DNA from: Chitinophagaceae bacterium
Lineage (GTDB): Bacteria > Bacteroidota > Bacteroidia > Chitinophagales > Chitinophagaceae
Length of the DNA: 64,000 nt
Direction: 5' to 3'
NCBI GenBank assembly: GCA_016699815.1
Contig: CP065012.1
Coordinates: 248,001-312,000 of the forward strand
Part shown: in pieces, positions 27,593-37,400 of the stretch
Numbering within the stretch: position 1 is the first letter of the stretch
How the letters are laid out: the number at the start of each line of letters is the position of its first letter
Notes under the pieces: generated by a model
Database searches by the model: none
What the model saw: only the letters and a program-made list of their open reading frames with translations
What the model was told of the DNA's origin: nothing
Translations under genes and position numbers: made by a program

Positions 27593-29248
27593 ATGTTCAT
27601 GAAATATTTTTTCTTCCTCATATTATTTTGCTGCTTTTTAAATAGTAAAACATTTGCACAGGTATTAAGTAAACCTCACCAGTTTACCCACCAGGATACT
27701 TTGCGTGGGAGCATAGGCCCTGGCAGGTTGGGTTGGGATGTATTACATTACAATATTACCGTGAAACCCGATTTTGAAACCAAAACTATTTTCGGAAAAA
27801 ATTGCATTACTTATTTTGATAACGGCGTAAAATTGATGCAGATAGATTTACAGCAACCCCTGGAAATAGACAGTATAGTCCATCAAAAAAAAAGCCTGCC
27901 ATTTACCAGGGATGGTAATGCGTTTTTTACCCAAATAAGAGATAGCAGCGCTATGTATAAAATAAAACCTGGTAATGATTCTGTAACTGTTTATTACCAT
28001 GGAAAACCCAGGGAAGCTAAAATGCCGCCATGGGATGGAGGATGGATTTGGAAAAAAGACAGGATGGGAAGGCCGTGGATGAGTGTTGCCTGCCAGGGTT
28101 TGGGAGCAAGCGTTTGGTATCCCTGCAAAGACCATCAAAGCGATGAGCCGGATAATGGCGCAGTGCTAAACATTACCGTACCCGATAGTTTAAAGGCCGT
28201 TGGAAACGGAAGACTCATGCAACAATCTGCACATTACAATAGCAGCACAACTTATAGCTGGCAGGTTGTGAACCCAATCAACAACTATAATATTGTACCA
28301 TACATTGGCAAGTATGTTCATTTTGGGGAGCAATACAATGGCCTCAAAGGAAAACTTGACATGGATTACTGGGTGCTGGACTATGATATGGACAGCGCAA
28401 AAAAACAATTTGTTCAAGCGCCGGAAATGATGAAAGCTTTTGAATATTGGTTTGGCCCTTACCCATTTTATGAAGATGGATATAAGCTGGTACAATCGCC
28501 CCATTTGGGTATGGAACACCAAAGCGCCATTGCTTATGGCAACAGGTTTAAAAACGGTTATCTTGGTCGTGACCTTTCCGGTACAGGCTGGGGATTAAAA
28601 TGGGATTTCATTATTATTCATGAAAGCGGGCATGAGTGGTTTGCCAACAATATTACCACTGCAGATATTGCCGATATGTGGGTGCATGAAGGCTTTACCA
28701 ATTATAGCGAAACATTATTTACCGGTTATTATTACGGCACACAAGCCGGCAATGAATATAATATTGGCAGCAGGAAAGGCATTCAAAACGACATTTCAAT
28801 TATTGGCGCTTATGGTGTAAACAGCGAAGGCAGCGGCGATATGTATCCCAAAGCCAGTGCTATGATACACATGATAAGGCAAATTATGAAAAATGATAAA
28901 AAATTCAGAAAATTACTGATGAGTTTGAACAAAGATTTTTATCATAAAATTGTAACCTCTGCACAAATTGAAAACTATATCAGCCAATTTGCCAAAAAAG
29001 ATTTTTCAATAATATATGATCAATACTTACGCACCATACAGGTGCCCGTTTTAGAATATAAGCTGCAAAACAATTTACTGCATTACCGATACCAAAATTG
29101 TGTGGCCGGCTTTAATATGCCCTTAAAAATTAAAAACAGTAACGGCTGGCTGAAACCCACAGAAGAATGGCAAACCAAAAAATATAAAAAAAGAGAATTT
29201 GCTGTTGATGAAAATTTTTATATCAACACAACCAACGCATCAAATTAA
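27593..29248 (+). CDS. Secreted M1-family zinc aminopeptidase
   Basis: A 551-residue peptidase with a signal peptide (KYFFFLILFCCFLNSKTFAQ). The gluzincin zinc site is complete: His343-Glu-Ser-Gly-His347 and Glu366 in HEGFTNY, with the usual 18-residue spacing. The exopeptidase motif normally GxMEN reads GMEHQ at Gly306-Met-Glu-His309, so the Asn is replaced. The N-terminal beta-domain includes GWDVLHYNITVKPDFETKTI. The large C-terminal helical domain of classic aminopeptidase N is missing, as in several Bacteroidota homologues. ATG 27593 or 27599 can be the start. It ends by overlapping the next convergent gene by four bases. Confidence 0.9.
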   Translation: MFMKYFFFLILFCCFLNSKTFAQVLSKPHQFTHQDTLRGSIGPGRLGWDVLHYNITVKPDFETKTIFGKNCITYFDNGVKLMQIDLQQPLEIDSIVHQKKSLPFTRDGNAFFTQIRDSSAMYKIKPGNDSVTVYYHGKPREAKMPPWDGGWIWKKDRMGRPWMSVACQGLGASVWYPCKDHQSDEPDNGAVLNITVPDSLKAVGNGRLMQQSAHYNSSTTYSWQVVNPINNYNIVPYIGKYVHFGEQYNGLKGKLDMDYWVLDYDMDSAKKQFVQAPEMMKAFEYWFGPYPFYEDGYKLVQSPHLGMEHQSAIAYGNRFKNGYLGRDLSGTGWGLKWDFIIIHESGHEWFANNITTADIADMWVHEGFTNYSETLFTGYYYGTQAGNEYNIGSRKGIQNDISIIGAYGVNSEGSGDMYPKASAMIHMIRQIMKNDKKFRKLLMSLNKDFYHKIVTSAQIENYISQFAKKDFSIIYDQYLRTIQVPVLEYKLQNNLLHYRYQNCVAGFNMPLKIKNSNGWLKPTEEWQTKKYKKREFAVDENFYINTTNASN

Positions 29249-29472
29249 AGCCCGATGAGCTTTAACTCATTTAAAATTATTGCTACGCCGGTAATGAGTA
29301 AAATGCAACCAGACATCAGGAGTATTAGTTTTGCTTTTTTGCTTTGCGAAACTTGAAATAGTTCGCTTTCTTTATTATATTTTTTTTGCTTTTGCAATGC
29401 AGCTTTTTGGCAATAAAAACCGGCAAATATCATCACAGTGCCAATTCCGGCAAAATAATTTATACCTCTCAT
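29245..29472 (-). CDS. Small membrane protein, 75 aa
   Basis: Two hydrophobic segments (about residues 4-22 and 49-70) are separated by a Lys-rich, charged stretch, KQKKYNKESELFQVSQSKKAK, so a hairpin membrane protein with the loop in the cytosol is likely. No family is recognised. It starts at ATG 29472 and ends four bases inside the convergent peptidase gene. The small size leaves some doubt whether it is expressed. Confidence 0.55.
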   Translation of the reverse strand: MRGINYFAGIGTVMIFAGFYCQKAALQKQKKYNKESELFQVSQSKKAKLILLMSGCILLITGVAIILNELKLIGL

Positions 29473-29581
29473 TACAAAACGTTAAGCCATTATTATTAAT
29501 ATTTGAGGGAAATATCTTTTTTAGAAAACCATTGAATTACTAAAAAATAAAAAGGCAAAACAATAAACCAATCTAGAAAAA

Positions 29582-30235
29582 TCAGTTGTAAATGCGGCCC
29601 CCTGCAATAAACCTTTTGTTATAATAAGGTTCATCAAGGTTGCTAATGGTAACGCCCTGGGTACTGCTGCTGTGAACAAAATAACCATCGCTGATATATA
29701 ACCCAACATGGCTTATACCACCACGGGTATTAAAAAATACCAAATCGCCTTCTGTTAAATCATCCTTATCAATTTTTTTGCAGGAAGCAAATTGCTTACG
29801 GGCCGTACGGGGAACCTGCAAATTAAAAACAGAAAGCATGAGCAAACTGGTGAAAGCACTGCAATCAACCCCTTTTTTTGTGGTGCCAGCATAGCGGTAC
29901 TTAACGCCCCACCAATCTTCAATAAATTCAAAAAGTTTGGTATTTGTCAAAGTTTCTACTTCCCTGTTTAAGATGAGTGCAAATTTAAAATGCAAAGCCT
30001 TGCATTGTTCGGTAAGTAATGCCGTATTAGATTTTACAGGAGCTACAGAAACTTTAGTAGCGGGCACCATAGCCGTATTAAAATCTACATCGTTGGGTAA
30101 TGGCGATATTTTTAAAAAGCCCGTTTCATCTCCCTTAATATTATTGGAAAAATGTAAAAAGGTTTGTGCCGAAGCGACATTGGATGTTCCTGATAAAATG
30201 CAAAAAGCAACAGAAACATAAAACAAGTTTTTCAT
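29582..30235 (-). CDS. NlpC/P60-family cell-wall hydrolase
   Basis: A 217-residue secreted cysteine peptidase, probably cutting peptide stems of peptidoglycan. The N-terminus MKNLFYVSVAFCILSGTSNVASAQ is a signal peptide. The catalytic domain occupies about residues 100-217, with nucleophile Cys in GVDCSAFTSLL, general base His in GGISHVGLYISDGYF and a further His in FVHSSSTQGV. The order Cys-His-His is that of NlpC/P60. The N-terminal 70 residues have no clear domain. It is divergent from the esterase across a 321-base spacer with structured elements. Confidence 0.88.
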   Translation of the reverse strand: MKNLFYVSVAFCILSGTSNVASAQTFLHFSNNIKGDETGFLKISPLPNDVDFNTAMVPATKVSVAPVKSNTALLTEQCKALHFKFALILNREVETLTNTKLFEFIEDWWGVKYRYAGTTKKGVDCSAFTSLLMLSVFNLQVPRTARKQFASCKKIDKDDLTEGDLVFFNTRGGISHVGLYISDGYFVHSSSTQGVTISNLDEPYYNKRFIAGGRIYN

Positions 30236-30378
30236 ACCTAAAGGTTTTAGTTTTAGTATATGTACGACTTAGTCTTGTGTTATTTGTTCTCCTTAAATTC
30301 TTTCTTTTTTCTCTTAATTGATTTCCTTGCTGTAATTCTTGTCCTACAAACGATATTCAAATAAATTTAATATATAGC

Positions 30379-30413
30379 TGTGCAAAACTAAGCTAATCTG
30401 CTTAAATTGCACA
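30379..30413. other. Nested stem-loop in the divergent spacer
   Basis: TGTGCAA (30379-30385) pairs with TTGCACA (30407-30413), and inside it TAAGC (30389-30393) pairs with GCTTA (30400-30404) around a TAATCT loop. The result is a 7-base and a 5-base stem separated by a small AAC/AA internal loop. It sits in the 321-base spacer 30236-30556, which has no other coding signal. Confidence 0.5.
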
Positions 30414-30429
30414 ATTAAATTAAAAACGC

Positions 30430-30458
30430 AAGCCTGCACCAGTATATTGTACAGGCTT
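30430..30458. other. Second inverted repeat in the divergent spacer
   Basis: AAGCCTG (30430-30436) and CAGGCTT (30452-30458) form a perfect seven-base stem with a 15-base loop. On the minus strand it is followed by GCGTTTTTA, which is terminator-like, although no gene ends here. It lies 16 bases from the nested stem-loop at 30379-30413. Confidence 0.45.
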
Positions 30459-30556
30459 AAATTACAAATAATTACAAAACTATTAACATAGTATAAGTAT
30501 TCAATTGCAGCAACAACAAATTAATGCAATATTATTTTTTAATCATTAACATTTAT

Positions 30557-31480
30557 ATGAAAAGCATTTTCACAAGTTTACTTTTATTTTTTATTATTAC
30601 CGATGCATTGGGCCAAAAAAATGAGGCCTATAAACAGGAAGAAATAATTTATGCCCGGCATTTTGGAATGGCATTAACCACTACAATGGTTAAACCTGCA
30701 AGGCCAAATGGATACGGCATTATTAGTGTAGTTAGCGGCAGTTGGGTATCAGAATACCGTTGGGTAAAAAATGCCATTGAAGACGCTAAACCATTGCTGG
30801 ATGCAGGTTATACCCTGTTTTTTACCCTGCACAGTTCAGCGCCAAGGTTTGATATAGCCGTTGCGGCAGATGATGTGAAACACGCTATTCAATATATTCG
30901 GTACAACGCAAAAAAATACGAAATTCTTGCCGATAAAATTGGCATTACCGGCACTTCTTCTGGTGGCCATTTGGCTTTATTAGCCGGCACTTCAGATGAT
31001 ATTGAAAATACCCATGCTAGCGATCCGGTGGAGCAGGTATCAGCAAAAGTGCAGGCTGTGGCCGTTTTTTGTCCGCCTACCGATTTTTTAAATTGGGGTA
31101 AGCCGGGATATTTTCCGGTAAACCAAAAATTGCTTCTTAAGATGATGGGCGTTGCAGGAGCTTTTGAATTTATGCGCTATGATTCTTTAAAAAGGATATA
31201 TGCACCCATTGAAGACACAGCTATTATTAATAAGCTTGCTATAAGCCTTTCTCCTGCTCAATTAGTAACCGCCGATGATGCGCCCACATTAATCATTCAG
31301 GGCGATAAAGACAGGCTGGTTCCTGTACAACAGTCGGAAAGAATGAAAGAAGAAATGGGAAAAAAGCAAATACCTGTTTCTGTTCAATATAAGCAAGGCG
31401 CAGAACACACCTGGCAAAATATGGCAGAAGAAAGAAAAGAATTTGTAAAATGGTTTGACCATTATTTACGGGGTAAATAA
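30557..31480 (+). CDS. Secreted alpha/beta-hydrolase (esterase/lipase-like)
   Basis: A 307-residue hydrolase with a signal peptide (MKSIFTSLLLFFIITDALGQ) at ATG 30557; the upstream TTG/ATG extension at 30524 is not needed. The catalytic triad can be placed: Ser in GITGTSSGGHLALLAG (G-x-S-x-G elbow), Asp in IIQGDKDRLVPVQQSE and His in AEHTWQNM. The fold and motif spacing match the acetyl-xylan-esterase or BD-FAE-like group. Substrates are probably ester-linked plant or microbial polymers or short peptides, but this is not resolved. It is convergent with the lysyl-oxidase-like gene. Confidence 0.82.
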   Translation: MKSIFTSLLLFFIITDALGQKNEAYKQEEIIYARHFGMALTTTMVKPARPNGYGIISVVSGSWVSEYRWVKNAIEDAKPLLDAGYTLFFTLHSSAPRFDIAVAADDVKHAIQYIRYNAKKYEILADKIGITGTSSGGHLALLAGTSDDIENTHASDPVEQVSAKVQAVAVFCPPTDFLNWGKPGYFPVNQKLLLKMMGVAGAFEFMRYDSLKRIYAPIEDTAIINKLAISLSPAQLVTADDAPTLIIQGDKDRLVPVQQSERMKEEMGKKQIPVSVQYKQGAEHTWQNMAEERKEFVKWFDHYLRGK

Positions 31481-31516
31481 TATTACTCCCCTATTTTCCT
31501 GAATTTCTTTAAATAA

Positions 31517-34219
31517 TTACCTTAATATTTTAAAAATCTTTTTAGCATTATCGGCGCTTAATTTAATTTCAAACAAATAAATGCCGTGGGATAATTTTTG
31601 CATTTCGGGTGTTATTAAATTATTGCCACGCAGTAAGGTATAGTTACCTTTTTGGATCAACTGCCCGGCTTCATTAAACATGCGCCACTCTGCCTTACCG
31701 GTTTCATTTACTGTAATTAAAATTTGCGGATTTGATGCAGGATTGTTAATAATTTTTATTTCAGTATTGTAATGAATGGTAGCGCTATCGAATTTTATTG
31801 TAGTTGAGGCTATAGTTGATTTTGTACAATTACCCAAAGTATAGGTATAAGTAATATCGTGTGTGCCGATTCCGGCAACTGCAGGGCTAAAAGTAATTCC
31901 ACTTACTGCTGTTCCGCTAAATACACCACCGGCAGGCATTGCAGATAAAGTAACTGGTGAAGCAGTATGCAGGTACGTTGGTGCCAGCCCAGTAATTACA
32001 GGCGCATCCGGGGGAACAACCATTGCAGTAATGGCCAGCCTTGTTACAGAACCGCAGGTTGCCATCGGCACTTCAATTTTCCAGTTATAATACATGGAGT
32101 ATTGTATATCGCCATCAGCAGAGCCTACAATATTTGCTATACTATTAAATTTATAAGGATAACCAATATTGCCGCTGGCTACTGTGCTGCAATATAATTT
32201 CACACTGCTGTTGGCAATGCCCAATTGCAGGTTTAGCCCGGCAGGAATATCCATATTTAGCAATATCTCCTGCACACCTACTTGTACAGCTACTGTTTTT
32301 TCTGAAATAAGTTTTCCATAAATAGTTCTTAGCTGAATATTAAGATTGCCTGCATTTTGTGCATTAACAGTTACGTTTTTTAAAGTAAAGGGAAGAAAGG
32401 CATTAAAAATAAGGTAATCATCCACAGATGATGAAAAATACCCATTACCGCTAAACGTTGTTTCAGCCGGGCCAAATGAACCCACTACAGGCAAAGGCTC
32501 GTTTGCAACATAATAAGTAGTGCTGCCAGTTAATGCAGGAGTTGTAAAATTATTTCCGGTAAAAACCAAATTGCCGCCTGTTACTGCATCGTACCATTTG
32601 GTATTATTTCCGTTGGCAAAAAGATGGGCTTGAGTTCCTGTGCAAACAGTATCTGCTTTATATTGTGCAGGTATTGCACTGTTGGATACCATTTCCAAAG
32701 TATCACTTGTTGCGGTGCCACAAGGTGTTGTTGCCCTTACCCAATATTTACCTGGCTGGTTAATTATGATATTTTGTGTTGTTTCCCCGGTACTCCAGGT
32801 AAAAGAATTTGCGCCGCTTGCTTTTAGTTGCATCGTATTTCCGTTACACAAAATATTACCACCTTCGCTAAAGAGATAAGCGTAAGGCCCGGTATTACTC
32901 TGCCTTTGCTGGGTAAGGTTTGTTTTTGCAGATAACCAATTGTTGTTTTCGTTCATTTCCAAAAAATGGTTATCGGGATCTATTTGTATTACTACATGAT
33001 ACTCGCCATTACAGGCTTCATAAGGTATTTTTACAAAACTTTCATCGAGGTAACTATGATAAATATCTACTTTTCCTACGCTAATTCCCTGCATATCATT
33101 TCCGCAATTATAATTTCCACCACCCAATCCATAATTAGGAAAATCACTATTCGTTAATACATTTCCGCCTGCATCAATACAATCGCCTCCGGTAGCCGAG
33201 CAGGTAGTAAGGTCCAGCAGGCAAAAACTTACTTTAATACCAGAGTTCACAATAGGCCATTGCAAAGTATCCGCTACAGATGCATCCCTCAACCTTAATG
33301 TATATAAGCCCCAATCATCCATATGGATATGGCCATGCGTAGGGTGATAAATCATAAATCCTGCAGGCCTCAATTCAAATTGAAACGAATTGCCTGCTTT
33401 ATGATAAACTTTTTGATTGATAAGGCGGCGTATCTGTGCGCCATTGGGACATACAAAATTTGATGGCGGAAAAAAATTGTGCAGGGTATCGGTTCCGCAG
33501 AGGTAATCATTGGTAGGGATAACTTCCATTGGGCCCCAGCCGACATTGGCTGTAGCCACATCCAGCCGCAATAACCCTTTATCGGGGTTTGCTGCCAACT
33601 GGCTAAATTCGTACCAGCCATTCGTATCATTTAAAGAATGTTTTCCGGCAATAATATCGGGTAGCAACTGGCAATCGGTGGCGCCGGGTGTTGGGCAGGA
33701 ACATCCACCGGCATTATTCAATGCACAATTATTGGGCGGGTTCATTGCTTTTGCACATATTGCAAATGTCCCAAAATTATTGTTTCCATATCCCCAAAAA
33801 CGGATATAAACTGTTGAGCCAGGTGTTAACCCGTAATACTCCAGCAAAGGCATGAGGCCATTTGGGCTACCATCGTCATCACAAGCCAATACAGCCATTG
33901 TAGTACAGTCGCCCAGGTAAAGCGCCATTACGCCATCCGTCATGCTGCCAACATTTGCATTTAACTGAACGCCTCCTGTAGCAGGTACTACCAGTTTAAA
34001 CCATACATCTCCACCCTGGTAATTGCCACAAATAGGCTGAGGTATGCCAGCCGATGCGGTAGCGCCTTCATTACTGTATTGAACAAAATTGCAGGTAGTA
34101 GCTACCGGTAATTCAATGGCATTAATGCACTCATCATTTGGCGGAGCTGCAATGCTTATAAAATATAGAAATAAAAAAACAAGTAAAATAGTAAAACGCA
34201 GATAAGTAAAATTTTTCAT
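31517..34219 (-). CDS. T9SS-secreted protein with a lysyl-oxidase-like copper domain
   Basis: A 900-residue exported protein. Signal peptide MKNFTYLRFTILLVFLFLYF to about residue 24, then a beta-rich domain (PPNDECINAIELP), a lysyl-oxidase-like domain (about 185-430), Ig-like domains, and a T9SS sorting domain from about 830. By eye against human LOX, His295, His297 and His299 (HGHIH) match the copper ligands of HQHYH; Lys329 in GIKVSFCLLD matches LOX Lys320 in GHKASFCLED; Tyr387 in GKVDIYHSYLD matches LOX Tyr355. These two residues form the lysine tyrosylquinone cofactor. A CARDB-like tail follows (IDPDNHFLEMNENNN). The enzyme may oxidise peptidyl-lysine or other amines outside the cell. Bacterial LOX relatives are known, but their roles are mostly untested. 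Confidence 0.75.
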   Translation of the reverse strand: MKNFTYLRFTILLVFLFLYFISIAAPPNDECINAIELPVATTCNFVQYSNEGATASAGIPQPICGNYQGGDVWFKLVVPATGGVQLNANVGSMTDGVMALYLGDCTTMAVLACDDDGSPNGLMPLLEYYGLTPGSTVYIRFWGYGNNNFGTFAICAKAMNPPNNCALNNAGGCSCPTPGATDCQLLPDIIAGKHSLNDTNGWYEFSQLAANPDKGLLRLDVATANVGWGPMEVIPTNDYLCGTDTLHNFFPPSNFVCPNGAQIRRLINQKVYHKAGNSFQFELRPAGFMIYHPTHGHIHMDDWGLYTLRLRDASVADTLQWPIVNSGIKVSFCLLDLTTCSATGGDCIDAGGNVLTNSDFPNYGLGGGNYNCGNDMQGISVGKVDIYHSYLDESFVKIPYEACNGEYHVVIQIDPDNHFLEMNENNNWLSAKTNLTQQRQSNTGPYAYLFSEGGNILCNGNTMQLKASGANSFTWSTGETTQNIIINQPGKYWVRATTPCGTATSDTLEMVSNSAIPAQYKADTVCTGTQAHLFANGNNTKWYDAVTGGNLVFTGNNFTTPALTGSTTYYVANEPLPVVGSFGPAETTFSGNGYFSSSVDDYLIFNAFLPFTLKNVTVNAQNAGNLNIQLRTIYGKLISEKTVAVQVGVQEILLNMDIPAGLNLQLGIANSSVKLYCSTVASGNIGYPYKFNSIANIVGSADGDIQYSMYYNWKIEVPMATCGSVTRLAITAMVVPPDAPVITGLAPTYLHTASPVTLSAMPAGGVFSGTAVSGITFSPAVAGIGTHDITYTYTLGNCTKSTIASTTIKFDSATIHYNTEIKIINNPASNPQILITVNETGKAEWRMFNEAGQLIQKGNYTLLRGNNLITPEMQKLSHGIYLFEIKLSADNAKKIFKILR

Positions 34220-34419
34220 ATAAATACCCGTTGGCAGTTTTGGAACCTCTAAATATAATTTTTTTTTAAAACATAGTAAAAAAATATTTTGTTATTGAAA
34301 TAGGCTATTACTGCATCCCAAATTTTATTGCAGGTTATGTGGAGAAAAGAATAAAATAAGCGAAGGTAAAATCCCGAAATTTGTTAGCCTTTCGGCTTAT
34401 ATTTTTTAATACGCAGTTC

Positions 34420-37400
34420 ATGAAATTTTCGCACTTACACGTTCATACACAATATTCCCTGCTCGATGGTGCAGCTTCTATTAAAGGCCTTTACCAAAAG
34501 GCCATTGCCGATGGAATGCCTGCACTTGCCATAAGCGACCATGGCAATATGTTTGGTGTATTTGAATTTGTAAAAGAAGCGTATAAACATAAAAATGAAG
34601 ACGGTACCTTAAAAGTAAAACCCATTGTAGGTTGTGAATTTTATATTACCCACGACCGCACCCGGAAATCTTTTAGCAAAGAAGAAAAAGATCCCCGCCA
34701 CCATCAAATATTACTGGCAAAAAATGAAACCGGGTATAAGAATTTAATAAAGCTCACTTCACTCGGCTATATTGAAGGGATGTACAGCAAATATCCACGA
34801 ATTGACAAGCAATTGATCCATAAACATCATGAAGGCCTTATTGCCACCACCTGCTGCCTTGGCGCTATGGTACCTCAAACTATTTTAAAAAATGGTGAAG
34901 CAGAAGGTGAAAATGAATTTAAATGGTGGCTAAATATTTTCCAGGATGACTATTATGTGGAACTGCAGCGCCATGGTATGACCGAACAGGAAAAGGTAAA
35001 TAAAGTATTATTGAAATTTGCCCAAAAATATAATGTAAAAGTTATTGCCAGTAACGACAGCCACTATGTAGATCAAAAAGATTTTAATGCTCACGATATT
35101 TTGCTTTGTGTAAATACCGGTGAAAAACAAAGTACGCCTGCATTAAGGGATTTCACCGATGATGATGTAAACATCCGAAACAAACGTTTTGCTTTTCCCA
35201 ACGACCAGTTTTATTTAAAAACCACGGCAGAAATGAGCAAGGTTTTTGAAGATCTCCCTGCTGCTATTGACAATACCAACGAAATTGTAGATAAAATTGA
35301 CCTGCTCAACCTGAATAAAAATATACTGCTGCCTTTTTTTGAAGTGCCTGCCAACTTTAAATCGCAGGATGAATATTTGGCTAATATAACCTGGGCTGGC
35401 GCCAATAACCGCTATAAAATCCTTACACCCGAAATTGAACAACGCATACAGTTTGAACTAGGCGTAATAGAAAAAATGGGCTTTGCCGGTTACTTTCTTA
35501 TCGTAAGTGATTTTATTCGTGCCGGCAGGGAAATAGGCGTATTTGTTGGCCCAGGCCGTGGCTCTGCAGCAGGTTCAGTAGTAGCTTATTGTTTAGGCAT
35601 CACTAATATAGATCCTTTGAAATACAATTTGCTCTTTGAACGTTTTCTAAACCCCGAACGGAAAAGCATGCCCGATATAGATACCGACTTTGACGATGAA
35701 GGCAGGCAAAAAGTAATTGATTATGTAGTGCAGAAATACGGCAAAAAACAGGTAGCGCAAATTATTACTTACGGTACCATGGCAGCTAAAAGCAGTATTG
35801 CCGACGTTGCAAGGGTTATGGACCTGCCCCTGGATACAAGCCGTATGCTCACAAAGCTTGTGCCTGAAAAACCAGGTATTACTTTAAAAAGGGTGTTACA
35901 TGCGCCGTTATCCGACAATGATAAAACCAGCGAAAATGAAATTTCACTTATCGAAAAGGAACAATTGAACAGCGACGATATTGAATCTGTAAAAAAATTA
36001 AGGCTTATTTATGAAGAAGATGAGCAACTCGGCAAAATATTAAAAGAAGCTGAAGTGCTGGAAGGTTCGGTAAGAAATACCGGCATACATGCTGCAGGTA
36101 TTATCATTGCGCCGCAAGACCTCACCGAATTGATTCCCGTTACTACATCTAAAGATTCAGATTTGTGGGTAACCCAAATTGAAGGCAACAGCATTGAAGA
36201 AGCGGGTATCATTAAAATGGACTTCCTGGGTTTAAAAACATTGAGCATTGTAAAAACTGCGCTTGCTTTAATTCATCAAAACCATGGAGTGAACATCAAC
36301 ATCAATGACATTCCATTGAATGATGAAAAAACCTATGCTCTTTATCAACGGGGTGAAACCAATGGCACTTTTCAGTTTGAGAGCCCGGGAATGCAAAAAT
36401 ATTTACGGGAACTTAAGCCCGATAAATTTGACGACCTTATTGCTATGAACGCCCTTTACCGGCCGGGGCCCATGAATTATATCCCCACATTTATTGCCCG
36501 AAAACACGGCAAAGAAATTGTAGCTTACGACCTGCCCGAAATGCAGGAATACCTTGAAGAAACCCAGGGCATCACTATTTACCAGGAGCAGGTTATGTTG
36601 CTTTCTCAAAAGTTGTCGGGTTTTAGTAAAGGCGATGCCGATGTGTTGCGTAAAGCAATGGGTAAAAAGCAAAAAGCTACATTAGATAAAATGAAAGTAA
36701 GCTTTATAGAAGGCGCAACTGCCAAAGGGCATCCCATTAAACAATTAGAAAAAATATGGACCGATTGGGAAGCCTTTGCCCAATATGCATTTAATAAATC
36801 GCACTCCACCTGTTATGCATTTTTAGCCTATCAAACGGCATATTTAAAAGCCCATTACCCCAATGAATATATGGCTGCTGTGTTGAACCATGCAGGAAGC
36901 ATCGAAAAAATTACATTTTACATGGAAGAGTGCAGGCGCATGAAAATAAAAGTGCTTGGCCCCGATATCAATGAATCTCAAAGCGGATTTGCTGTGAACA
37001 ACAAAGGAGAAATACGTTTTGGGTTTAGCGGGCTAAAAGGAGTGGGCGAAGCTGCTATAGAAAATATTATTGAAGAAAGAAAAAAAAATGGCAGGTACAA
37101 AGACGTTTTTGACCTGGTAAAAAGGGCCAACTTACGTACCGTTAATAAAAAATCTTTGGAAAGCCTTATTTATGGCGGCGCCTTTGATTGTTTTAACGAA
37201 ATGCACAGGGCGCAATACTTTCATGCCAATACTGGCGATATTTCCAACCTGGAAAAAATGCTCAAGTTTGGCTCTGTTTTGCAACAACAAAATTCTAATT
37301 CGGCCAATACATTATTTGGCGATTTGGAACTTCCGCCCATTGTACCTCCAAAATTACCCAACTGCAGCCCATGGCAGCTTATTGAACAACTGGATTATGA

